From assembly GCA_900753715.1 (NCBI GenBank), contig CAAEAE010000107.1, forward strand, positions 1-38,549: a stretch of 38,549 nt of DNA, read 5' to 3'. The notes beneath the pieces are model-generated. The model made no database searches, was not told where the DNA came from, and saw only the letters and a list, made by a program, of their open reading frames with translations. The stretch is from an uncultured Roseburia sp. (GTDB lineage Bacteria; Bacillota_A; Clostridia; Lachnospirales; Lachnospiraceae). A program made the position numbers and the translations under genes. This document shows, in pieces, positions 1 through 8,664 of the stretch (positions within the stretch are counted from its first letter, which is position 1; each line of letters starts with the position of its first letter).

Positions 1-23
1 CTAGCCAACTGAGCTATTCCGCC
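1..23 (-). tRNA. tRNA, 5' part only (identity not determinable)
   Basis: The reverse strand reads GGCGGAATAGCTCAGTTGGC and then TAG, which is a tRNA acceptor 5' strand followed by the D-arm with the conserved TAGCTCAG. The gene runs off the left edge, so the anticodon is not visible. The 5' sequence resembles elongator tRNA-Met of Clostridia, but that is memory-based inference. It lies about 47 bases downstream of tRNA-Val on the same strand and is probably co-transcribed with it. Confidence 0.8.
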
Positions 24-70
24 ATATTCATTTGTTTACGGGCAAATGCGCTACGCATTGTTTCCGTAAG

Positions 71-143
71 TGGGACCTATAGGGCTCGAACCTATGACCC
101 TCTGCTTGTAAGGCAGATGCTCTCCCAGCTGAGCTAAGATCCC
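71..143 (-). tRNA. tRNA-Val (anticodon UAC)
   Basis: The reverse strand folds into a complete cloverleaf. It has a 7-bp acceptor stem (GGGATCT with AGGTCCC, including one T-G pair), a D-arm TAGCTCAGCTGGGAGAGC, an anticodon stem TCTGC/GCAGA around loop CTTACAA (anticodon TAC), and a T-arm with GGTTCGAGCC. The discriminator is A, and the 3' CCA is not encoded, so it must be added by nucleotidyltransferase. UAC reads GUN valine codons. Confidence 0.96.
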
Positions 144-177
144 ATAAGTTTTTGTCGTTTTCGCAACCGACTTGCTT

Positions 178-206
178 AGTATACTATGCACAATATAAAA
201 TGTCAA
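178..206 (-). promoter_or_regulatory. Promoter of the tRNA-Val operon
   Basis: On the reverse strand TTGACA (201-206) and TATACT (178-183) are separated by exactly 17 bp. This gives a perfect -35 and a 5/6 -10 box. The expected start near 171 leaves about 28 bases of leader before the mature 5' end of tRNA-Val, as expected for a stable-RNA promoter. Confidence 0.85.
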
Positions 207-272
207 CACTTTTTTTGTAACTTTTTTAATTTTTTGCAAAAAAACTTTTTACTGATGCGTTTCTTCCGTGAT

Positions 273-312
273 AAAAGGCGCAAAAAACAGTTTCTCTGCT
301 GCTTTCTGCGCC
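273..312 (-). terminator. Intrinsic terminator downstream of rho
   Basis: On the reverse strand GGCGCAGAAA pairs with TTTTTTGCGCC. The GC core is 307-312 with 277-282 and continues as A/T pairs. TTTT follows at 273-276. The hairpin lies 25 bases after the rho stop codon. The surrounding 207-336 stretch is very A/T-rich and holds nothing else that I recognise. Confidence 0.7.
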
Positions 313-336
313 CTGAAATTACACATTTCCTCTTTG

Positions 337-1716
337 TTAAGCAAGTCTGGTCTTTTTGATGGTATTAATATATTCCTTATTATTCTTTGTTCTCGCAAAT
401 GTATTTAAGATGGTCTCGACAGCATCATCCGTGCGCATACCGTTGATTGCCTTGCGCATGATGTCTACTGCTTCCTGTTCCTCTGCATCTAACAGAAGAT
501 CTTCTCTTCTCGTGCCGGATTTTACAATATCAATGGCAGGGAAGACACGCTTCTCAGAAAGTTTTCTGTCTAATACAAGCTCCATGTTACCGGTTCCCTT
601 AAATTCCTCGAATACCACATCATCCATCTTGCTTCCGGTATCGACAAGTGCGGTTGCAAGAATTGTGAGGCTTCCTCCCTCGCGCATATTTCTCGCTGCA
701 CCAAAGAAGCGTTTCGGCATATGAAGGGCCGCCGGGTCAAGACCACCGGATAAGGTACGTCCACTTGGCGGAACGGTAAGGTTATATGCCCTTGCAAGTC
801 TTGTGATACTGTCGAGCAGAATCATGACATCCTTTTTATGCTCTACCAGGCGCTTTGCACGCTCAATGACCATTTCCGAGACACGTTTGTGATGTTCTGG
901 CAATTCGTCAAATGTAGAATAAATAACTTCCACATTGTCGCCCTCGATTGCTTCCTTAATATCGGTTACTTCCTCCGGGCGCTCATCAATCAGTAAAATA
1001 ATCAGGTGCATCTCCGGATTCTTTGCTGTCACGGAAGCTGCAATTTCCTTTAACAGGGTTGTCTTACCAGCCTTCGGCTGTGATACAATCATTCCACGCT
1101 GTCCTTTTCCAATCGGGGAAACCAGATCCACGATTCGCATGGCAACGCTGCTGCCCGGACGCTCCAGGCGGATTCTCTCATTCGGAAAAATCGGGGTTAA
1201 ATCCTCAAAGCTCTTGCGGCGCTGTGCTTCGCTCGGATGATAGCCGTTGACAGAAGATACATATAATAAGGCAGAAAATTTCTCCTGCTGCGTCTTGATT
1301 CTGGTATTTCCGGTAACAATATCACCTGTCTTTAAATTAAACTTGCGAATCTGGGACGGAGACACATAGACATCGTTCTCACCCGGCAGATAATTTGCAC
1401 AGCGGATAAATCCATAACCATCCGGCATGACCTCAAGAATCCCGTTTGCGGTGATTCCACTGTCTAAATTCATAATCGTCTCATCGGGCGTGTTGCCGTC
1501 TTTTGCATTCTCCGTTTTCGCAGGCTCTGCCTTCGTCTGCTCTGTGCTCTTTGCAGTGGCAGTGGTCTGTGTCTTTTCCTTTGTCTGACGTTCATCCTCC
1601 GCCAGCATAAGTTCGATTAACTCACTTTTTTTCAAAGCAGAAATATTTTTTAATCCTCTTGCCTTTGCCAAATCACGCAATACGACTGCGGACAGGCTCT
1701 CATACTTCTCTCTCAT
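337..1716 (-). CDS. rho: Transcription termination factor Rho
   Basis: Hexameric RNA-dependent ATPase that terminates transcription of untranslated RNA. The 459-residue protein has a Rho_N helix-extension-helix (about 1-43), a lysine/threonine/alanine/glutamate-rich linker (about 44-84), a cold-shock-type primary RNA-binding domain (about 90-157, GYGFIR then [12 protein letters not shown]), and the ATPase. The ATPase shows a Walker A motif PKAGKTT at 214-220, Walker B LIILLIDE, the Q-loop/P-loop region around [15 protein letters not shown], and the R-loop region FKGTGNMEL. The start is set by AAGGAG 7 bases before the ATG. It is a single-gene unit with a terminator behind it and a leader of about 70 bases, divergent from the malic enzyme. 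The linker makes it somewhat longer than the 420-residue E. coli form, which is common in Clostridia. Identification is certain. Confidence 0.98.
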   Translation of the reverse strand: MREKYESLSAVVLRDLAKARGLKNISALKKSELIELMLAEDERQTKEKTQTTATAKSTEQTKAEPAKTENAKDGNTPDETIMNLDSGITANGILEVMPDGYGFIRCANYLPGENDVYVSPSQIRKFNLKTGDIVTGNTRIKTQQEKFSALLYVSSVNGYHPSEAQRRKSFEDLTPIFPNERIRLERPGSSVAMRIVDLVSPIGKGQRGMIVSQPKAGKTTLLKEIAASVTAKNPEMHLIILLIDERPEEVTDIKEAIEGDNVEVIYSTFDELPEHHKRVSEMVIERAKRLVEHKKDVMILLDSITRLARAYNLTVPPSGRTLSGGLDPAALHMPKRFFGAARNMREGGSLTILATALVDTGSKMDDVVFEEFKGTGNMELVLDRKLSEKRVFPAIDIVKSGTRREDLLLDAEEQEAVDIMRKAINGMRTDDAVETILNTFARTKNNKEYINTIKKTRLA

Positions 1717-1793
1717 TCAATTCTCCTTAACTTTGCCAGTTTTCTTCTCTGGGGATTCTGTCTGAAATGACCAAACGAATTTTCGATAGCGCT

Positions 1794-1822
1794 ATTATAC
1801 TACAGTTTTTCTGAAATAGGAA
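1794..1822 (-). promoter_or_regulatory. Probable rho promoter
   Basis: On the reverse strand a perfect TATAAT (1794-1799) lies 17 bp from a weak -35 TTCCTA (1817-1822, 3/6). Transcription would start near 1787, giving a leader of about 70 bases. Rho leaders are often autoregulated; the sequence alone does not show that here. Confidence 0.5.
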
Positions 1823-1834
1823 CCCCTAATTTTC

Positions 1835-1863
1835 TTGATTTGTCAAATTGATAATGGTATGAT
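1835..1863 (+). promoter_or_regulatory. Promoter of the malic enzyme operon
   Basis: TTGATT (1835-1840), a 17-bp spacer and TATGAT (1858-1863), with TGG directly before the -10 forming an extended -10. The expected start near 1870 is only 9 bases before the first in-frame ATG (1879). That argues that translation begins at a later ATG. Confidence 0.75.
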
Positions 1864-1914
1864 TACGTTATTGAAAAAATGATTGAGAGGCACAGGAAGA
1901 TGGAAGAAAAAACA

Positions 1915-3069
1915 ATGACGACCGCAGAAAAAGCACTCCTTATGCATAAAGAATGGAATGGCAAGTTAGAGACCACCGCCAAGGCAAAGGTAAATTCCAG
2001 GGAAGACCTTGCAATTGCCTATACACCGGGCGTTGCAGAGCCGTGTAAGGTCATAGCCAAAGACCCTTCTTTGGCATATACCTATACAATGAAGGCAAAT
2101 ACCGTTGCCGTAGTGTCCGACGGAAGCGCCGTTTTAGGACTTGGAAATATCGGCCCATACGCAGCAATGCCTGTAATGGAAGGAAAATGTGTCCTGTTCA
2201 AAGAATTCGGCAATGTCAATGCCGTTCCAATCTGTCTGGACACCCAGGACACTGAAGAGATTATCTCCACCGTGAAGAACATTGCACCGGCTTTCGGTGG
2301 AATCAACTTAGAAGACATCTCCGCTCCGCGCTGCTTTGAAATTGAGGAGCGCTTAAAAGAAATGTTAAACATTCCGGTATTCCATGATGACCAGCATGGA
2401 ACTGCCATTGTAGTTTTAGCAGGTATCATCAACGGATTACGCGTGACCGGCAAGAAAAAAGAGGACTGCCGCGTCGTTGTAAACGGAGCCGGTTCTGCCG
2501 GAGTTGCCATCACAAAACTGCTCATAACCTACGGTTTCCGCCATGTCACCATGTGTGACCGTGAGGGTATCATCGGAAAAGATTACCCGAACCTCAACTG
2601 GATGCAGAAAAAGATGACCGAAGTCACAAACCTTGAAAATGCCAAAGGAACGCTTGCAGATGCCTTAAAGGGCGCAGATATTTTTGTCGGTGTATCCGCT
2701 CCGAACATTGTAACTCCTGAAATGGTTGCTTCCATGAATAAGGATTCCATCCTGTTTGCCATGGCAAATCCGGTTCCGGAAATCATGCCGGATGTTGCAA
2801 AAGCTGCCGGTGCACGCATTGTTGGCACCGGAAGAAGCGATTTCCCGAACCAGGTCAACAATGTCATCGCTTTCCCCGGTATCTTCCGCGGTGCACTGGA
2901 AGGACATGCCACCCAGATTACAGAAGAGATGAAGCTTGCGGCTGCAGAAGCTCTCGCCGCATTAGTCTCCGACGAAGAACTGTGTGATGATTTCATTATG
3001 CCGGAGGCATTTGACCCAAGAGTTGCCGATGTTGTAAGCAACGCTGTAAAATCTCACATCCGTTCCTAA
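1915..3069 (+). CDS. NAD(P)-dependent malic enzyme
   Basis: Oxidatively decarboxylates malate to pyruvate. The 384-residue protein is of the short bacterial type. It shows the catalytic tyrosine motif YTPGVAEPC (Tyr36), the lysine region MPVMEGK, the metal-ligand segments NLEDISAPRCFEIE and FHDDQHGTA, and a Rossmann nucleotide loop NGAGSAGVA. The family N-terminus aligns with MTTAEKALLMHKEW, so I chose the ATG at 1915, with TGGAAG 8 bases upstream. ATG 1900, preceded by GAGAGG at 9 bases, is a good alternative. ATG 1879 lies almost on the transcription start. It is the first gene of a rightward unit, followed 5 bases later by the radical SAM gene. Cofactor preference (NAD or NADP) cannot be read safely. 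Confidence 0.95.
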   Translation: MTTAEKALLMHKEWNGKLETTAKAKVNSREDLAIAYTPGVAEPCKVIAKDPSLAYTYTMKANTVAVVSDGSAVLGLGNIGPYAAMPVMEGKCVLFKEFGNVNAVPICLDTQDTEEIISTVKNIAPAFGGINLEDISAPRCFEIEERLKEMLNIPVFHDDQHGTAIVVLAGIINGLRVTGKKKEDCRVVVNGAGSAGVAITKLLITYGFRHVTMCDREGIIGKDYPNLNWMQKKMTEVTNLENAKGTLADALKGADIFVGVSAPNIVTPEMVASMNKDSILFAMANPVPEIMPDVAKAAGARIVGTGRSDFPNQVNNVIAFPGIFRGALEGHATQITEEMKLAAAEALAALVSDEELCDDFIMPEAFDPRVADVVSNAVKSHIRS

Positions 3070-3074
3070 AACCG

Positions 3075-4061
3075 ATGCAGATTAATCACAAAGAACCGCA
3101 GTTCTGGGGAGAGAAACGTTACTACTCCTTAGATTACTATTTAAAACAGACATTTGGAGAAAAGGTTTACCGCCTGTCCTTAAACGGCGGTATGACCTGC
3201 CCCAACCGGGACGGACTCTTAGACGATAAGGGATGTATCTTTTGCAGTGCCGGCGGAAGCGGCGATTTTTCTGCTCCTGCTTCTCTTTCTGTCACCGGAC
3301 AGATTGCACAGGCAAAGCTTTTAGTACAGTCCAAAACAAAATGTCGGAAATTTATCGCCTATTTTCAGGCATATACCAACACTTATGCGCCAACAGATTA
3401 TCTGCGGCGCATTTTTACGGAAGCCATTGAGCACCCGGATATTGTGGCTCTCTCCATCGCAACCCGCTGTGACTGCCTGCCGGAGGATGTCATCGCACTT
3501 CTTCGGGAATTAAATCAGAAAAAGCCCGTGTGGGTGGAACTCGGTTTACAGACGATTCATGAGGAGACACTCTCCTTCATCCGAAGCGGCTTTACGTTAG
3601 AACAATATCACCGTGCCGTCTCTGCACTGGCGCAAAATAATATACCGTGCATCACACACCTGATTTTAGGACTTCCGGGAGAATCAAAAGAGCAGATGCT
3701 TTCTTCAGTAGCACATGTGGCTTCGCTCCCCGTGTCCGGCATCAAGCTTCAGCTTTTGCACGTACTGAAAAATACCGACCTTGGAACCCTCTATGAGAAA
3801 TCGCCGTTTCCACTATTTTCTCTGGAGGAATACTGTAACCTGATTGCTGACTGTATTGCCCTGCTTCCGCCTGAGATGGTGATTCATCGTCTGACCGGAG
3901 ACGGTCCGAAAAACCTGCTTCTCGCCCCTTTATGGAGTGCTGACAAAAAGCGGGTCATGAACACGATTCAGAAAACTTTGCGGGAGCGCGATATTTATCA
4001 GGGCATGAATCATAGAAAAGAGGAATTTTCATGGCAGAACCATTTACCATCTACAAACTGA
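3075..4061 (+). CDS. YhcC-type radical SAM protein (TIGR01212 family)
   Basis: The 328-residue protein matches the YhcC/TIGR01212 family, radical SAM proteins of undefined reaction. The early segment has conserved cysteines: MTCPNRDG, then GCIFCSAGGSGDF. The family carries its iron-sulfur ligands here, with a longer first spacing than the classic CxxxCxxC. The later ELGLQTIHEETL, then ITHLILGLPGES segments are typical of the TIM-barrel part. The start directly follows the malic enzyme stop with no clear Shine-Dalgarno, so translation is probably coupled. The N-terminus (FWGEKRYYSLDYYLKQTFGEKVY) fits the family. Its 3' end overlaps the next gene by 31 bases. The role is unknown; tRNA or cofactor modification is a guess only. 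Confidence 0.88.
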   Translation: MQINHKEPQFWGEKRYYSLDYYLKQTFGEKVYRLSLNGGMTCPNRDGLLDDKGCIFCSAGGSGDFSAPASLSVTGQIAQAKLLVQSKTKCRKFIAYFQAYTNTYAPTDYLRRIFTEAIEHPDIVALSIATRCDCLPEDVIALLRELNQKKPVWVELGLQTIHEETLSFIRSGFTLEQYHRAVSALAQNNIPCITHLILGLPGESKEQMLSSVAHVASLPVSGIKLQLLHVLKNTDLGTLYEKSPFPLFSLEEYCNLIADCIALLPPEMVIHRLTGDGPKNLLLAPLWSADKKRVMNTIQKTLRERDIYQGMNHRKEEFSWQNHLPSTN

Positions 4062-4546
4062 CTATTTTAAACATGTTAGATAAAGTGGACTTTCCACTGA
4101 CCAACACGCAGATTTCCAACTTTTTTCTGGAACATGAATATACCGATTATTTCAGGGTTCAGCAGGTGATAAGTGACCTGACGGAGGCAAGCCTCATCCG
4201 CTCAGAGTCCACTCACAGCAACACCCAGTATTACATCACCGCCGCCGGAAAGGAAACGCTTGACTTTTTCCGGGATAAAATTACAGATGCCATTGAACGG
4301 GATACCATCGAATATTTTGAAAAAAATAAAATGGAGCTTCGCAATGTAAACTCCATTCTCTCCGACTACTATAAGACGCCAAACCAGGATTATGCGGTGC
4401 GCTGTCAGTTCCGTGCCCACGGAACAAACCTCATCGACCTGACACTGACCGTTAAGTCAAGAGAGCAGGCAGAGGCAATCTGCAGCAACTGGAAAAACCA
4501 GAATGAAGATGTCTACGCGTATCTGATGGATATTCTGATGAAATAA
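4031..4546 (+). CDS. DUF4364 family protein (winged-helix-like)
   Basis: A 171-residue soluble protein resembling DUF4364, a Firmicutes family of unknown function. The first about 85 residues look like a winged helix, with ILNMLDKVDFPLTNTQISNF followed by YTDYFRVQQVISDLTEASLI and a wing-like QYYITAAGKETLDFF. This suggests DNA binding, but I cannot name a target. The C-terminal half is an alpha/beta segment containing VRCQFRAHGTNLIDLTLTVKS. The ATG is preceded by AAAGAGGAA at a normal distance and lies inside the radical SAM gene, so the two are probably translationally coupled. Confidence 0.8.
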   Translation: MAEPFTIYKLTILNMLDKVDFPLTNTQISNFFLEHEYTDYFRVQQVISDLTEASLIRSESTHSNTQYYITAAGKETLDFFRDKITDAIERDTIEYFEKNKMELRNVNSILSDYYKTPNQDYAVRCQFRAHGTNLIDLTLTVKSREQAEAICSNWKNQNEDVYAYLMDILMK

Positions 4547-4566
4547 GAATGAGAAAGGATTTTTTT

Positions 4567-5190
4567 ATGGGAAAACAGAACTGGAAACCCGGAAATATGC
4601 TCTATCCTCTGCCGGCTGTCATGGTTAGCTGCCAGTACAAGGATACCGTTGACCCTTCCTGCACCAACCCCGCTTTGCAGGGAAAACCGAACATTATCAC
4701 CGTCGCATGGGCCGGAACGGTCTGCACCAATCCACCGATGCTTTCCATCTCCGTCCGCCCGGAGCGCTACTCCTATCACATGATTGAATCCTCCGGTGAA
4801 TTTGTGGTCAATCTCACCACGGAAAAGCTGGCATATGCCACGGATTTCTGCGGCGTCCGCTCCGGAAGGGATATTGATAAGTTTAAAGAGCTGCACTTGA
4901 CCCCGCTCCCTTCAAGGCATATCAAAGCCCCCGGAATTGCGGAAAGTCCGGTCAACATCGAATGTAAGGTTCACGAGATTCTTCCGCTTGGAAGCCATCA
5001 TATGATTCTTGCCGATGTGCTCGGCGTAACCGTCGATGACACTTATCTCGACGAAAAAGGAAAATTTGACTTAAACAGCGCGAACTTAATTACCTACTCC
5101 CACGGAGAATATTTTCTGATGGGCAAAAAACTTGGAACCTTCGGCTACAGCGTTGCCAAAAAGCGTCGTTCTACATCTGTCTCTTCCTAA
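4567..5190 (+). CDS. Flavin reductase family protein (FMN-binding split barrel)
   Basis: A 207-residue member of the flavin reductase-like/FMN-binding split-barrel family. The N-terminal NMLYPLPAVMVSCQ, the NIITVAWAGTVCTNPPMLSISVRPERYS segment and EFVVNLTT are characteristic. Members reduce or bind flavin, and the physiological partner here is unknown. ATG 4567 is chosen because AAAGGA ends 7 bases upstream; the in-frame ATG at 4549 has no ribosome site and lies 2 bases after the previous stop. It is the last gene of the malic enzyme unit. Its final 20 bases overlap the convergent AraC gene, leaving no room for a private terminator. Confidence 0.88.
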   Translation: MGKQNWKPGNMLYPLPAVMVSCQYKDTVDPSCTNPALQGKPNIITVAWAGTVCTNPPMLSISVRPERYSYHMIESSGEFVVNLTTEKLAYATDFCGVRSGRDIDKFKELHLTPLPSRHIKAPGIAESPVNIECKVHEILPLGSHHMILADVLGVTVDDTYLDEKGKFDLNSANLITYSHGEYFLMGKKLGTFGYSVAKKRRSTSVSS

Positions 5191-6013
5191 ACTGTAACGG
5201 CGTCATTCCAAATTTCTTTTTAAAGCTGCTGCTCATATTGCCCGGATAGGCAAAACCGTTTTCAAGCGCTATCTCAAGCACGGTTTTGTCTGTCGTAAGC
5301 AGCGCATCCTGTATGTGCTTTAAACGGATATTGCACAAATATTCCGAAAATGGCGTTCCAAGCTGCGTCTCAAAGAGTCTGGAAAAATACGAGACCGAAT
5401 AACCGGAAACTTTAGCGACGTCCTCTATCTTCATCGGATTCATATAATTTTTTTCCATATAATAGACCGCTTCCATAATCTGCTGTGACAATACCGTATG
5501 ATGCAAGTCTGCTTTCCCGTCCACTACCGCCTTTTCATAAATCAAAAGCAACACCCGAAACAGAAGATTTTGCAGCTTAAATTCCTTATATACGATATCA
5601 GCCATCTCATCCTGCCACATCTCAAGCATTTCCCATGCCAGTGCAAACACCTTCTCCCGCACCTCATCCGGAAAAGATTTGGGTGGATATTTGTAAATTT
5701 GTTCCAAAACCTGCTCACCAAGCTGCTCTGACAGCGGCTTTACAAATTCCGGCGAAAATTTAATCAGAATGTTCTCATAATACGCATCAGACATCGGAAT
5801 CGTCTTGTGATAGAAATACGGTGCCATCGCCCCCACATAACCCGGATGAAGTTCAAATGTCATCGTCGGCGTGATGACCAGACGGTCTCCGTGTATCATA
5901 AATCCAAGCGCATAATGGTCTAACGCCGCCTCCATGGACGGCATCTCATAGTTTCCCGCAATTTTTTTATAGATAACCTGTATCTTTCTGCCCGGCGGCA
6001 ACGGTAACGGCAT
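5171..6013 (-). CDS. AraC family transcriptional regulator
   Basis: The 280-residue protein has an N-terminal cupin-like sensing domain (about 1-140, with HYALGFMIHGDRLVITP and ELHPGYVGAMAPYFYH). The C-terminal double helix-turn-helix (about 175-280) begins at MKIEDVAKVSGYSVSYFSRLF and ends GMTPLQFRKRQ. Sugar-sensing AraC proteins look like this, but the ligand is unknown. ATG 6013 with AAAGGAG about 7 bases upstream is the start; an in-frame TTG at 6031 is too close to that site. The gene diverges from the MATE transporter, which it may regulate, and converges on the flavin reductase with a 20-base overlap. Confidence 0.92.
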   Translation of the reverse strand: MPLPLPPGRKIQVIYKKIAGNYEMPSMEAALDHYALGFMIHGDRLVITPTMTFELHPGYVGAMAPYFYHKTIPMSDAYYENILIKFSPEFVKPLSEQLGEQVLEQIYKYPPKSFPDEVREKVFALAWEMLEMWQDEMADIVYKEFKLQNLLFRVLLLIYEKAVVDGKADLHHTVLSQQIMEAVYYMEKNYMNPMKIEDVAKVSGYSVSYFSRLFETQLGTPFSEYLCNIRLKHIQDALLTTDKTVLEIALENGFAYPGNMSSSFKKKFGMTPLQFRKRQM

Positions 6014-6102
6014 AGGGCACTCCTTTCGCAATATGACATGAAATCATAATTTTTTACATAAAATGTGGCTGAATCCATAAGAAAAATATTTTTTCAAGCA
6101 CT

Positions 6103-6131
6103 ATTATAGAGGAAAAAGATTGATCTGAAAA
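6103..6131 (-). promoter_or_regulatory. Probable promoter of the AraC regulator gene
   Basis: On the reverse strand a perfect TATAAT (6103-6108) lies 17 bp from TTTTCA (6126-6131, 4/6). The opposite strand gives TATTAT at 6102-6107 but no convincing -35 for the MATE gene. This would fit activation or mutual control, but it is inference. Confidence 0.45.
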
Positions 6132-6148
6132 GATGTGGAGAACAAGAA

Positions 6149-7501
6149 ATGAAAAAACAAAAGATTGACATGACAAGTGGACCGATTATGAAAAATGTTC
6201 TGATATTTGCACTTCCCATTGTCCTTGGAAATATTTTACAGCAACTTTATACAACCGTCGATACGCTTATCATCGGAAAATACTGTGATTACGTTTCCCT
6301 TGCTGCCGTCGGTACAAGTTCACAGCCGGTGGAGGTCTTATTGTGTATCTTCTTAGGCATTGGAACCGGTGTCTCAATTATCATTTCCCAGTATGCCGGT
6401 GCCTCTAATCATGGCAAAATACGGGATGTCTGCGGCACGGCAGTCTCTTTTGTCTACCTGTGCGGGATTCCAATTGGAGTCATCGGCTGGTTTTGCACGC
6501 CCTATCTCCTATCGTTCATGGGAGTTCCCGCAGATACCTTTGACGCCGCGCTGATTTATACGCGCATTGTGTTTCTTGGAACCCTGGGCAATATCGGCTA
6601 CAACATGAATGCCGGCATTCTGCGCGGCATGGGGGACAGTGCCGCATCTTTATGGTTTCTTGTCGTCTCCTGCGTCGCCAATATCGTGCTTGATTTTGTA
6701 TTCGTTGCAGGGTTTGGAATGGATGTGGGCGGCGCCGCTCTCTCTACAAGCGTCGCAATGTATCTCTCCTGGCTTGTAAGCATTGCCTATATCCGCAAAA
6801 AATTTCCGCAGCTTGCCTTTTCCTATCTGCCGAAAGAATTTCACGGGGAGGATATGAAACATATTATCGGCATCGGTCTGCCGATAGGTCTTAACAATTC
6901 GCTCTATTCCTTTGGGCATATGGCAATCCAGACGATGGTAAATGCACAGGGGTCGGTTTTCATGGCGGGTTCCTCCGTCGCCGGAAGAATTACAGGGCTT
7001 TCCAATATCGCTATCACCGCACTCTCTTCCGCAGCTACCACCTTCTCCGGGCAGAACTACGGCGCAAAAAACTATGACCGTCTGAAAAAAGGGCACCTTT
7101 GTATTCCCATTGTATCCGGCATCATCACGCTGTCTTTTGGTCTGATGTTTATCGGTATCCGGATGCCGATTTTAAGGCTGTTCTCCTCCGATGAGGCAGT
7201 TCTTATGTACGCCAGCCGCTATGTGGTAGTCATTCTTCTCTCCCAGTGGTTTTACGCCATTTTTAACGGTATCATGTGTATCGTCAACGGAACCGGAAAA
7301 ATCCGATATACTACAGTTGTAAATTTATTGATGCTCTGGGCAGTGCGCATTCCAAGTGCATACCTTATCAGCCGGTTTTTTGACGGCACCTATATCATGC
7401 TGTGTTTTCCGATTTCCTTTTCCTTCGGTATGTTCTGCATGATAGGCTACTACCTGTTTTCCCCAAGCTGGAAGGCGTTAATGAAACAGGCGTCCTACTG
7501 A
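6149..7501 (+). CDS. MATE family efflux transporter
   Basis: A 450-residue polytopic membrane protein with about twelve predicted helices. The N-terminus (MTSGPIMKNVLIFALPIVLGN, then LQQLYTTVDTLIIGKY) is the usual opening of the MatE family, and a second MatE repeat begins near LPIGLNNSLYSFGHMAIQ. MATE proteins export drugs or metabolites using Na+ or H+ gradients; the substrate cannot be inferred. GGAGA lies 9 bases before the ATG. The AraC gene diverges across 135 bp of A/T-rich DNA. The last 7 bases overlap the stop of the convergent C39-like peptidase gene. Confidence 0.94.
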   Translation: MKKQKIDMTSGPIMKNVLIFALPIVLGNILQQLYTTVDTLIIGKYCDYVSLAAVGTSSQPVEVLLCIFLGIGTGVSIIISQYAGASNHGKIRDVCGTAVSFVYLCGIPIGVIGWFCTPYLLSFMGVPADTFDAALIYTRIVFLGTLGNIGYNMNAGILRGMGDSAASLWFLVVSCVANIVLDFVFVAGFGMDVGGAALSTSVAMYLSWLVSIAYIRKKFPQLAFSYLPKEFHGEDMKHIIGIGLPIGLNNSLYSFGHMAIQTMVNAQGSVFMAGSSVAGRITGLSNIAITALSSAATTFSGQNYGAKNYDRLKKGHLCIPIVSGIITLSFGLMFIGIRMPILRLFSSDEAVLMYASRYVVVILLSQWFYAIFNGIMCIVNGTGKIRYTTVVNLLMLWAVRIPSAYLISRFFDGTYIMLCFPISFSFGMFCMIGYYLFSPSWKALMKQASY

Positions 7502-8577
7502 TAACCCCAGACCTTCTTCATCTGTTCGGCAAGCGTTGCAAACTCCCACTTTTTCTGGCTTCGCGCAAGGCAGTTCGGATCATTTACAAAAAAACCTTCC
7601 TCATCGTACCCATAGATGACAATAAAATGTCCGACTGCCGTGAAATCCCCCGGTGCCATCGTGGCAATCATCATGCCACCTTCGTCGATACATTTCTTCA
7701 TCGCCGTCTCATCGATTTCAAGCTCCGTTGCCGTCAAATCGAAATGCCGCGCACCATCTGTCATCAGCTTCCACATCGTCCCGGTTCCTGCCATGTAAAA
7801 ATCATTTTCCATCGCATAGGATGCAACCACATCCGGGGATGTATTCTTATTGTCTGTAAGTGCGACCACAACCATGGAAAGGCTTGTCGGTCCGCAGCCG
7901 GATAAGGCGAGAATATCATCGCCATATGTAGTATATCCCCATCGCGGATCCCATTGCAGAAAATGCGGGTGCTTTTCCCTCTTTTCTTCCTCCGTAATGG
8001 CTCCCGACGTCGATGATGATGCCGTAAGATATCCTTTTACGAAATCAATCATTTCCGGGTTATTGCCAAGTGCCGCTAACAAATTTTCCGGGTAAGCTGA
8101 CGCATTGTTACAGATTTCTTCAAACTCCGGATACTGTTCTGCCAGCTCCGACAGGCGGGCCGTAATCGCTTCTCCCTCTAACACCCGGGGCGTTCCCACC
8201 TCATATTTTAACACTACAGACGTTGGTTCATCTCCCGTCTGTCCTGCGTTCTCCATAGTTTCACTGCTTTCGGTATTTTCGCTGCTCTCCGTATTTTCAC
8301 TGCTCTCCGTGTTACTGGACGCTCCTGCATTTGCACTCCCCACACCTTTTATCTCTTTCCTTAAAAGATGCACTGCTGCCGACAGAACGAGCACCATCAG
8401 ACCTGCACTCGCTATCAGACGTATCATCTGCAAACGGCGCGCCCGCTTGCGCATCTGACGTTTCTTCTCCCGGATGCGTCTCTGTTCTCTTTTCTCCATC
8501 TCGCTTGTTCTTTCCGTTGCACCACGCTTTTCAGATGGTCTCTCGTTTACATTAATCACATCAATCTGTGACTTCAT
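7495..8577 (-). CDS. Membrane-anchored C39-like cysteine peptidase
   Basis: The 360-residue protein has a very basic cytoplasmic stretch (about 28-50), one membrane helix (about 51-72), a Ser/Thr/Glu/Asn-rich spacer with three NTESSE repeats (89-106), an unassigned helical region (about 120-195), and a Peptidase_C39_2-type domain (about 205-360). Catalytic candidates are Cys228 in SGCGPTS, His317 in GHFIV and Asp333 in VNDPN. The topology is inside-N, outside-C, so the domain faces the wall or medium. Such domains cleave peptides or act as secreted papain-like hydrolases; the substrate is unknown. ATG 8577 has GGGGGA about 8 bases upstream; in-frame starts at 8583 and 8592 remain possible. 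It follows two other membrane-protein genes, possibly one transcript. Confidence 0.85.
   Translation of the reverse strand: MKSQIDVINVNERPSEKRGATERTSEMEKREQRRIREKKRQMRKRARRLQMIRLIASAGLMVLVLSAAVHLLRKEIKGVGSANAGASSNTESSENTESSENTESSETMENAGQTGDEPTSVVLKYEVGTPRVLEGEAITARLSELAEQYPEFEEICNNASAYPENLLAALGNNPEMIDFVKGYLTASSSTSGAITEEEKREKHPHFLQWDPRWGYTTYGDDILALSGCGPTSLSMVVVALTDNKNTSPDVVASYAMENDFYMAGTGTMWKLMTDGARHFDLTATELEIDETAMKKCIDEGGMMIATMAPGDFTAVGHFIVIYGYDEEGFFVNDPNCLARSQKKWEFATLAEQMKKVWGYQ
8260..8313 (-). repeat. Three tandem 18-bp units in the C39-like peptidase gene
   Basis: Units at 8260-8277, 8278-8295 and 8296-8313 differ at only a few bases and each encodes NTESSE. They keep the reading frame and lengthen the extracellular spacer between the membrane helix and the peptidase domain. 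Confidence 0.9.
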
Positions 8578-8664
8578 CCTCATATCCCCCATCAATTTTT
8601 CTTGAGCAAAAAAGATGCCATATATAAAATACATGACATTCTTTTCCTAACTATATATAATTTC

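Noticed and set aside
51..239. 62-residue open reading frame on the reverse strand
   Set aside because: It runs straight through tRNA-Val and its promoter.
1879..1914. Upstream extension of the malic enzyme to ATG 1879
   Set aside because: The predicted transcription start is near 1870, leaving no room for a ribosome site, and the family N-terminus begins at 1915. ATG 1900 remains possible.
7495..8577. Bacteriocin-processing system
   Set aside because: The C39-like domain has no fused ABC transporter and no double-glycine precursor peptide gene is nearby.
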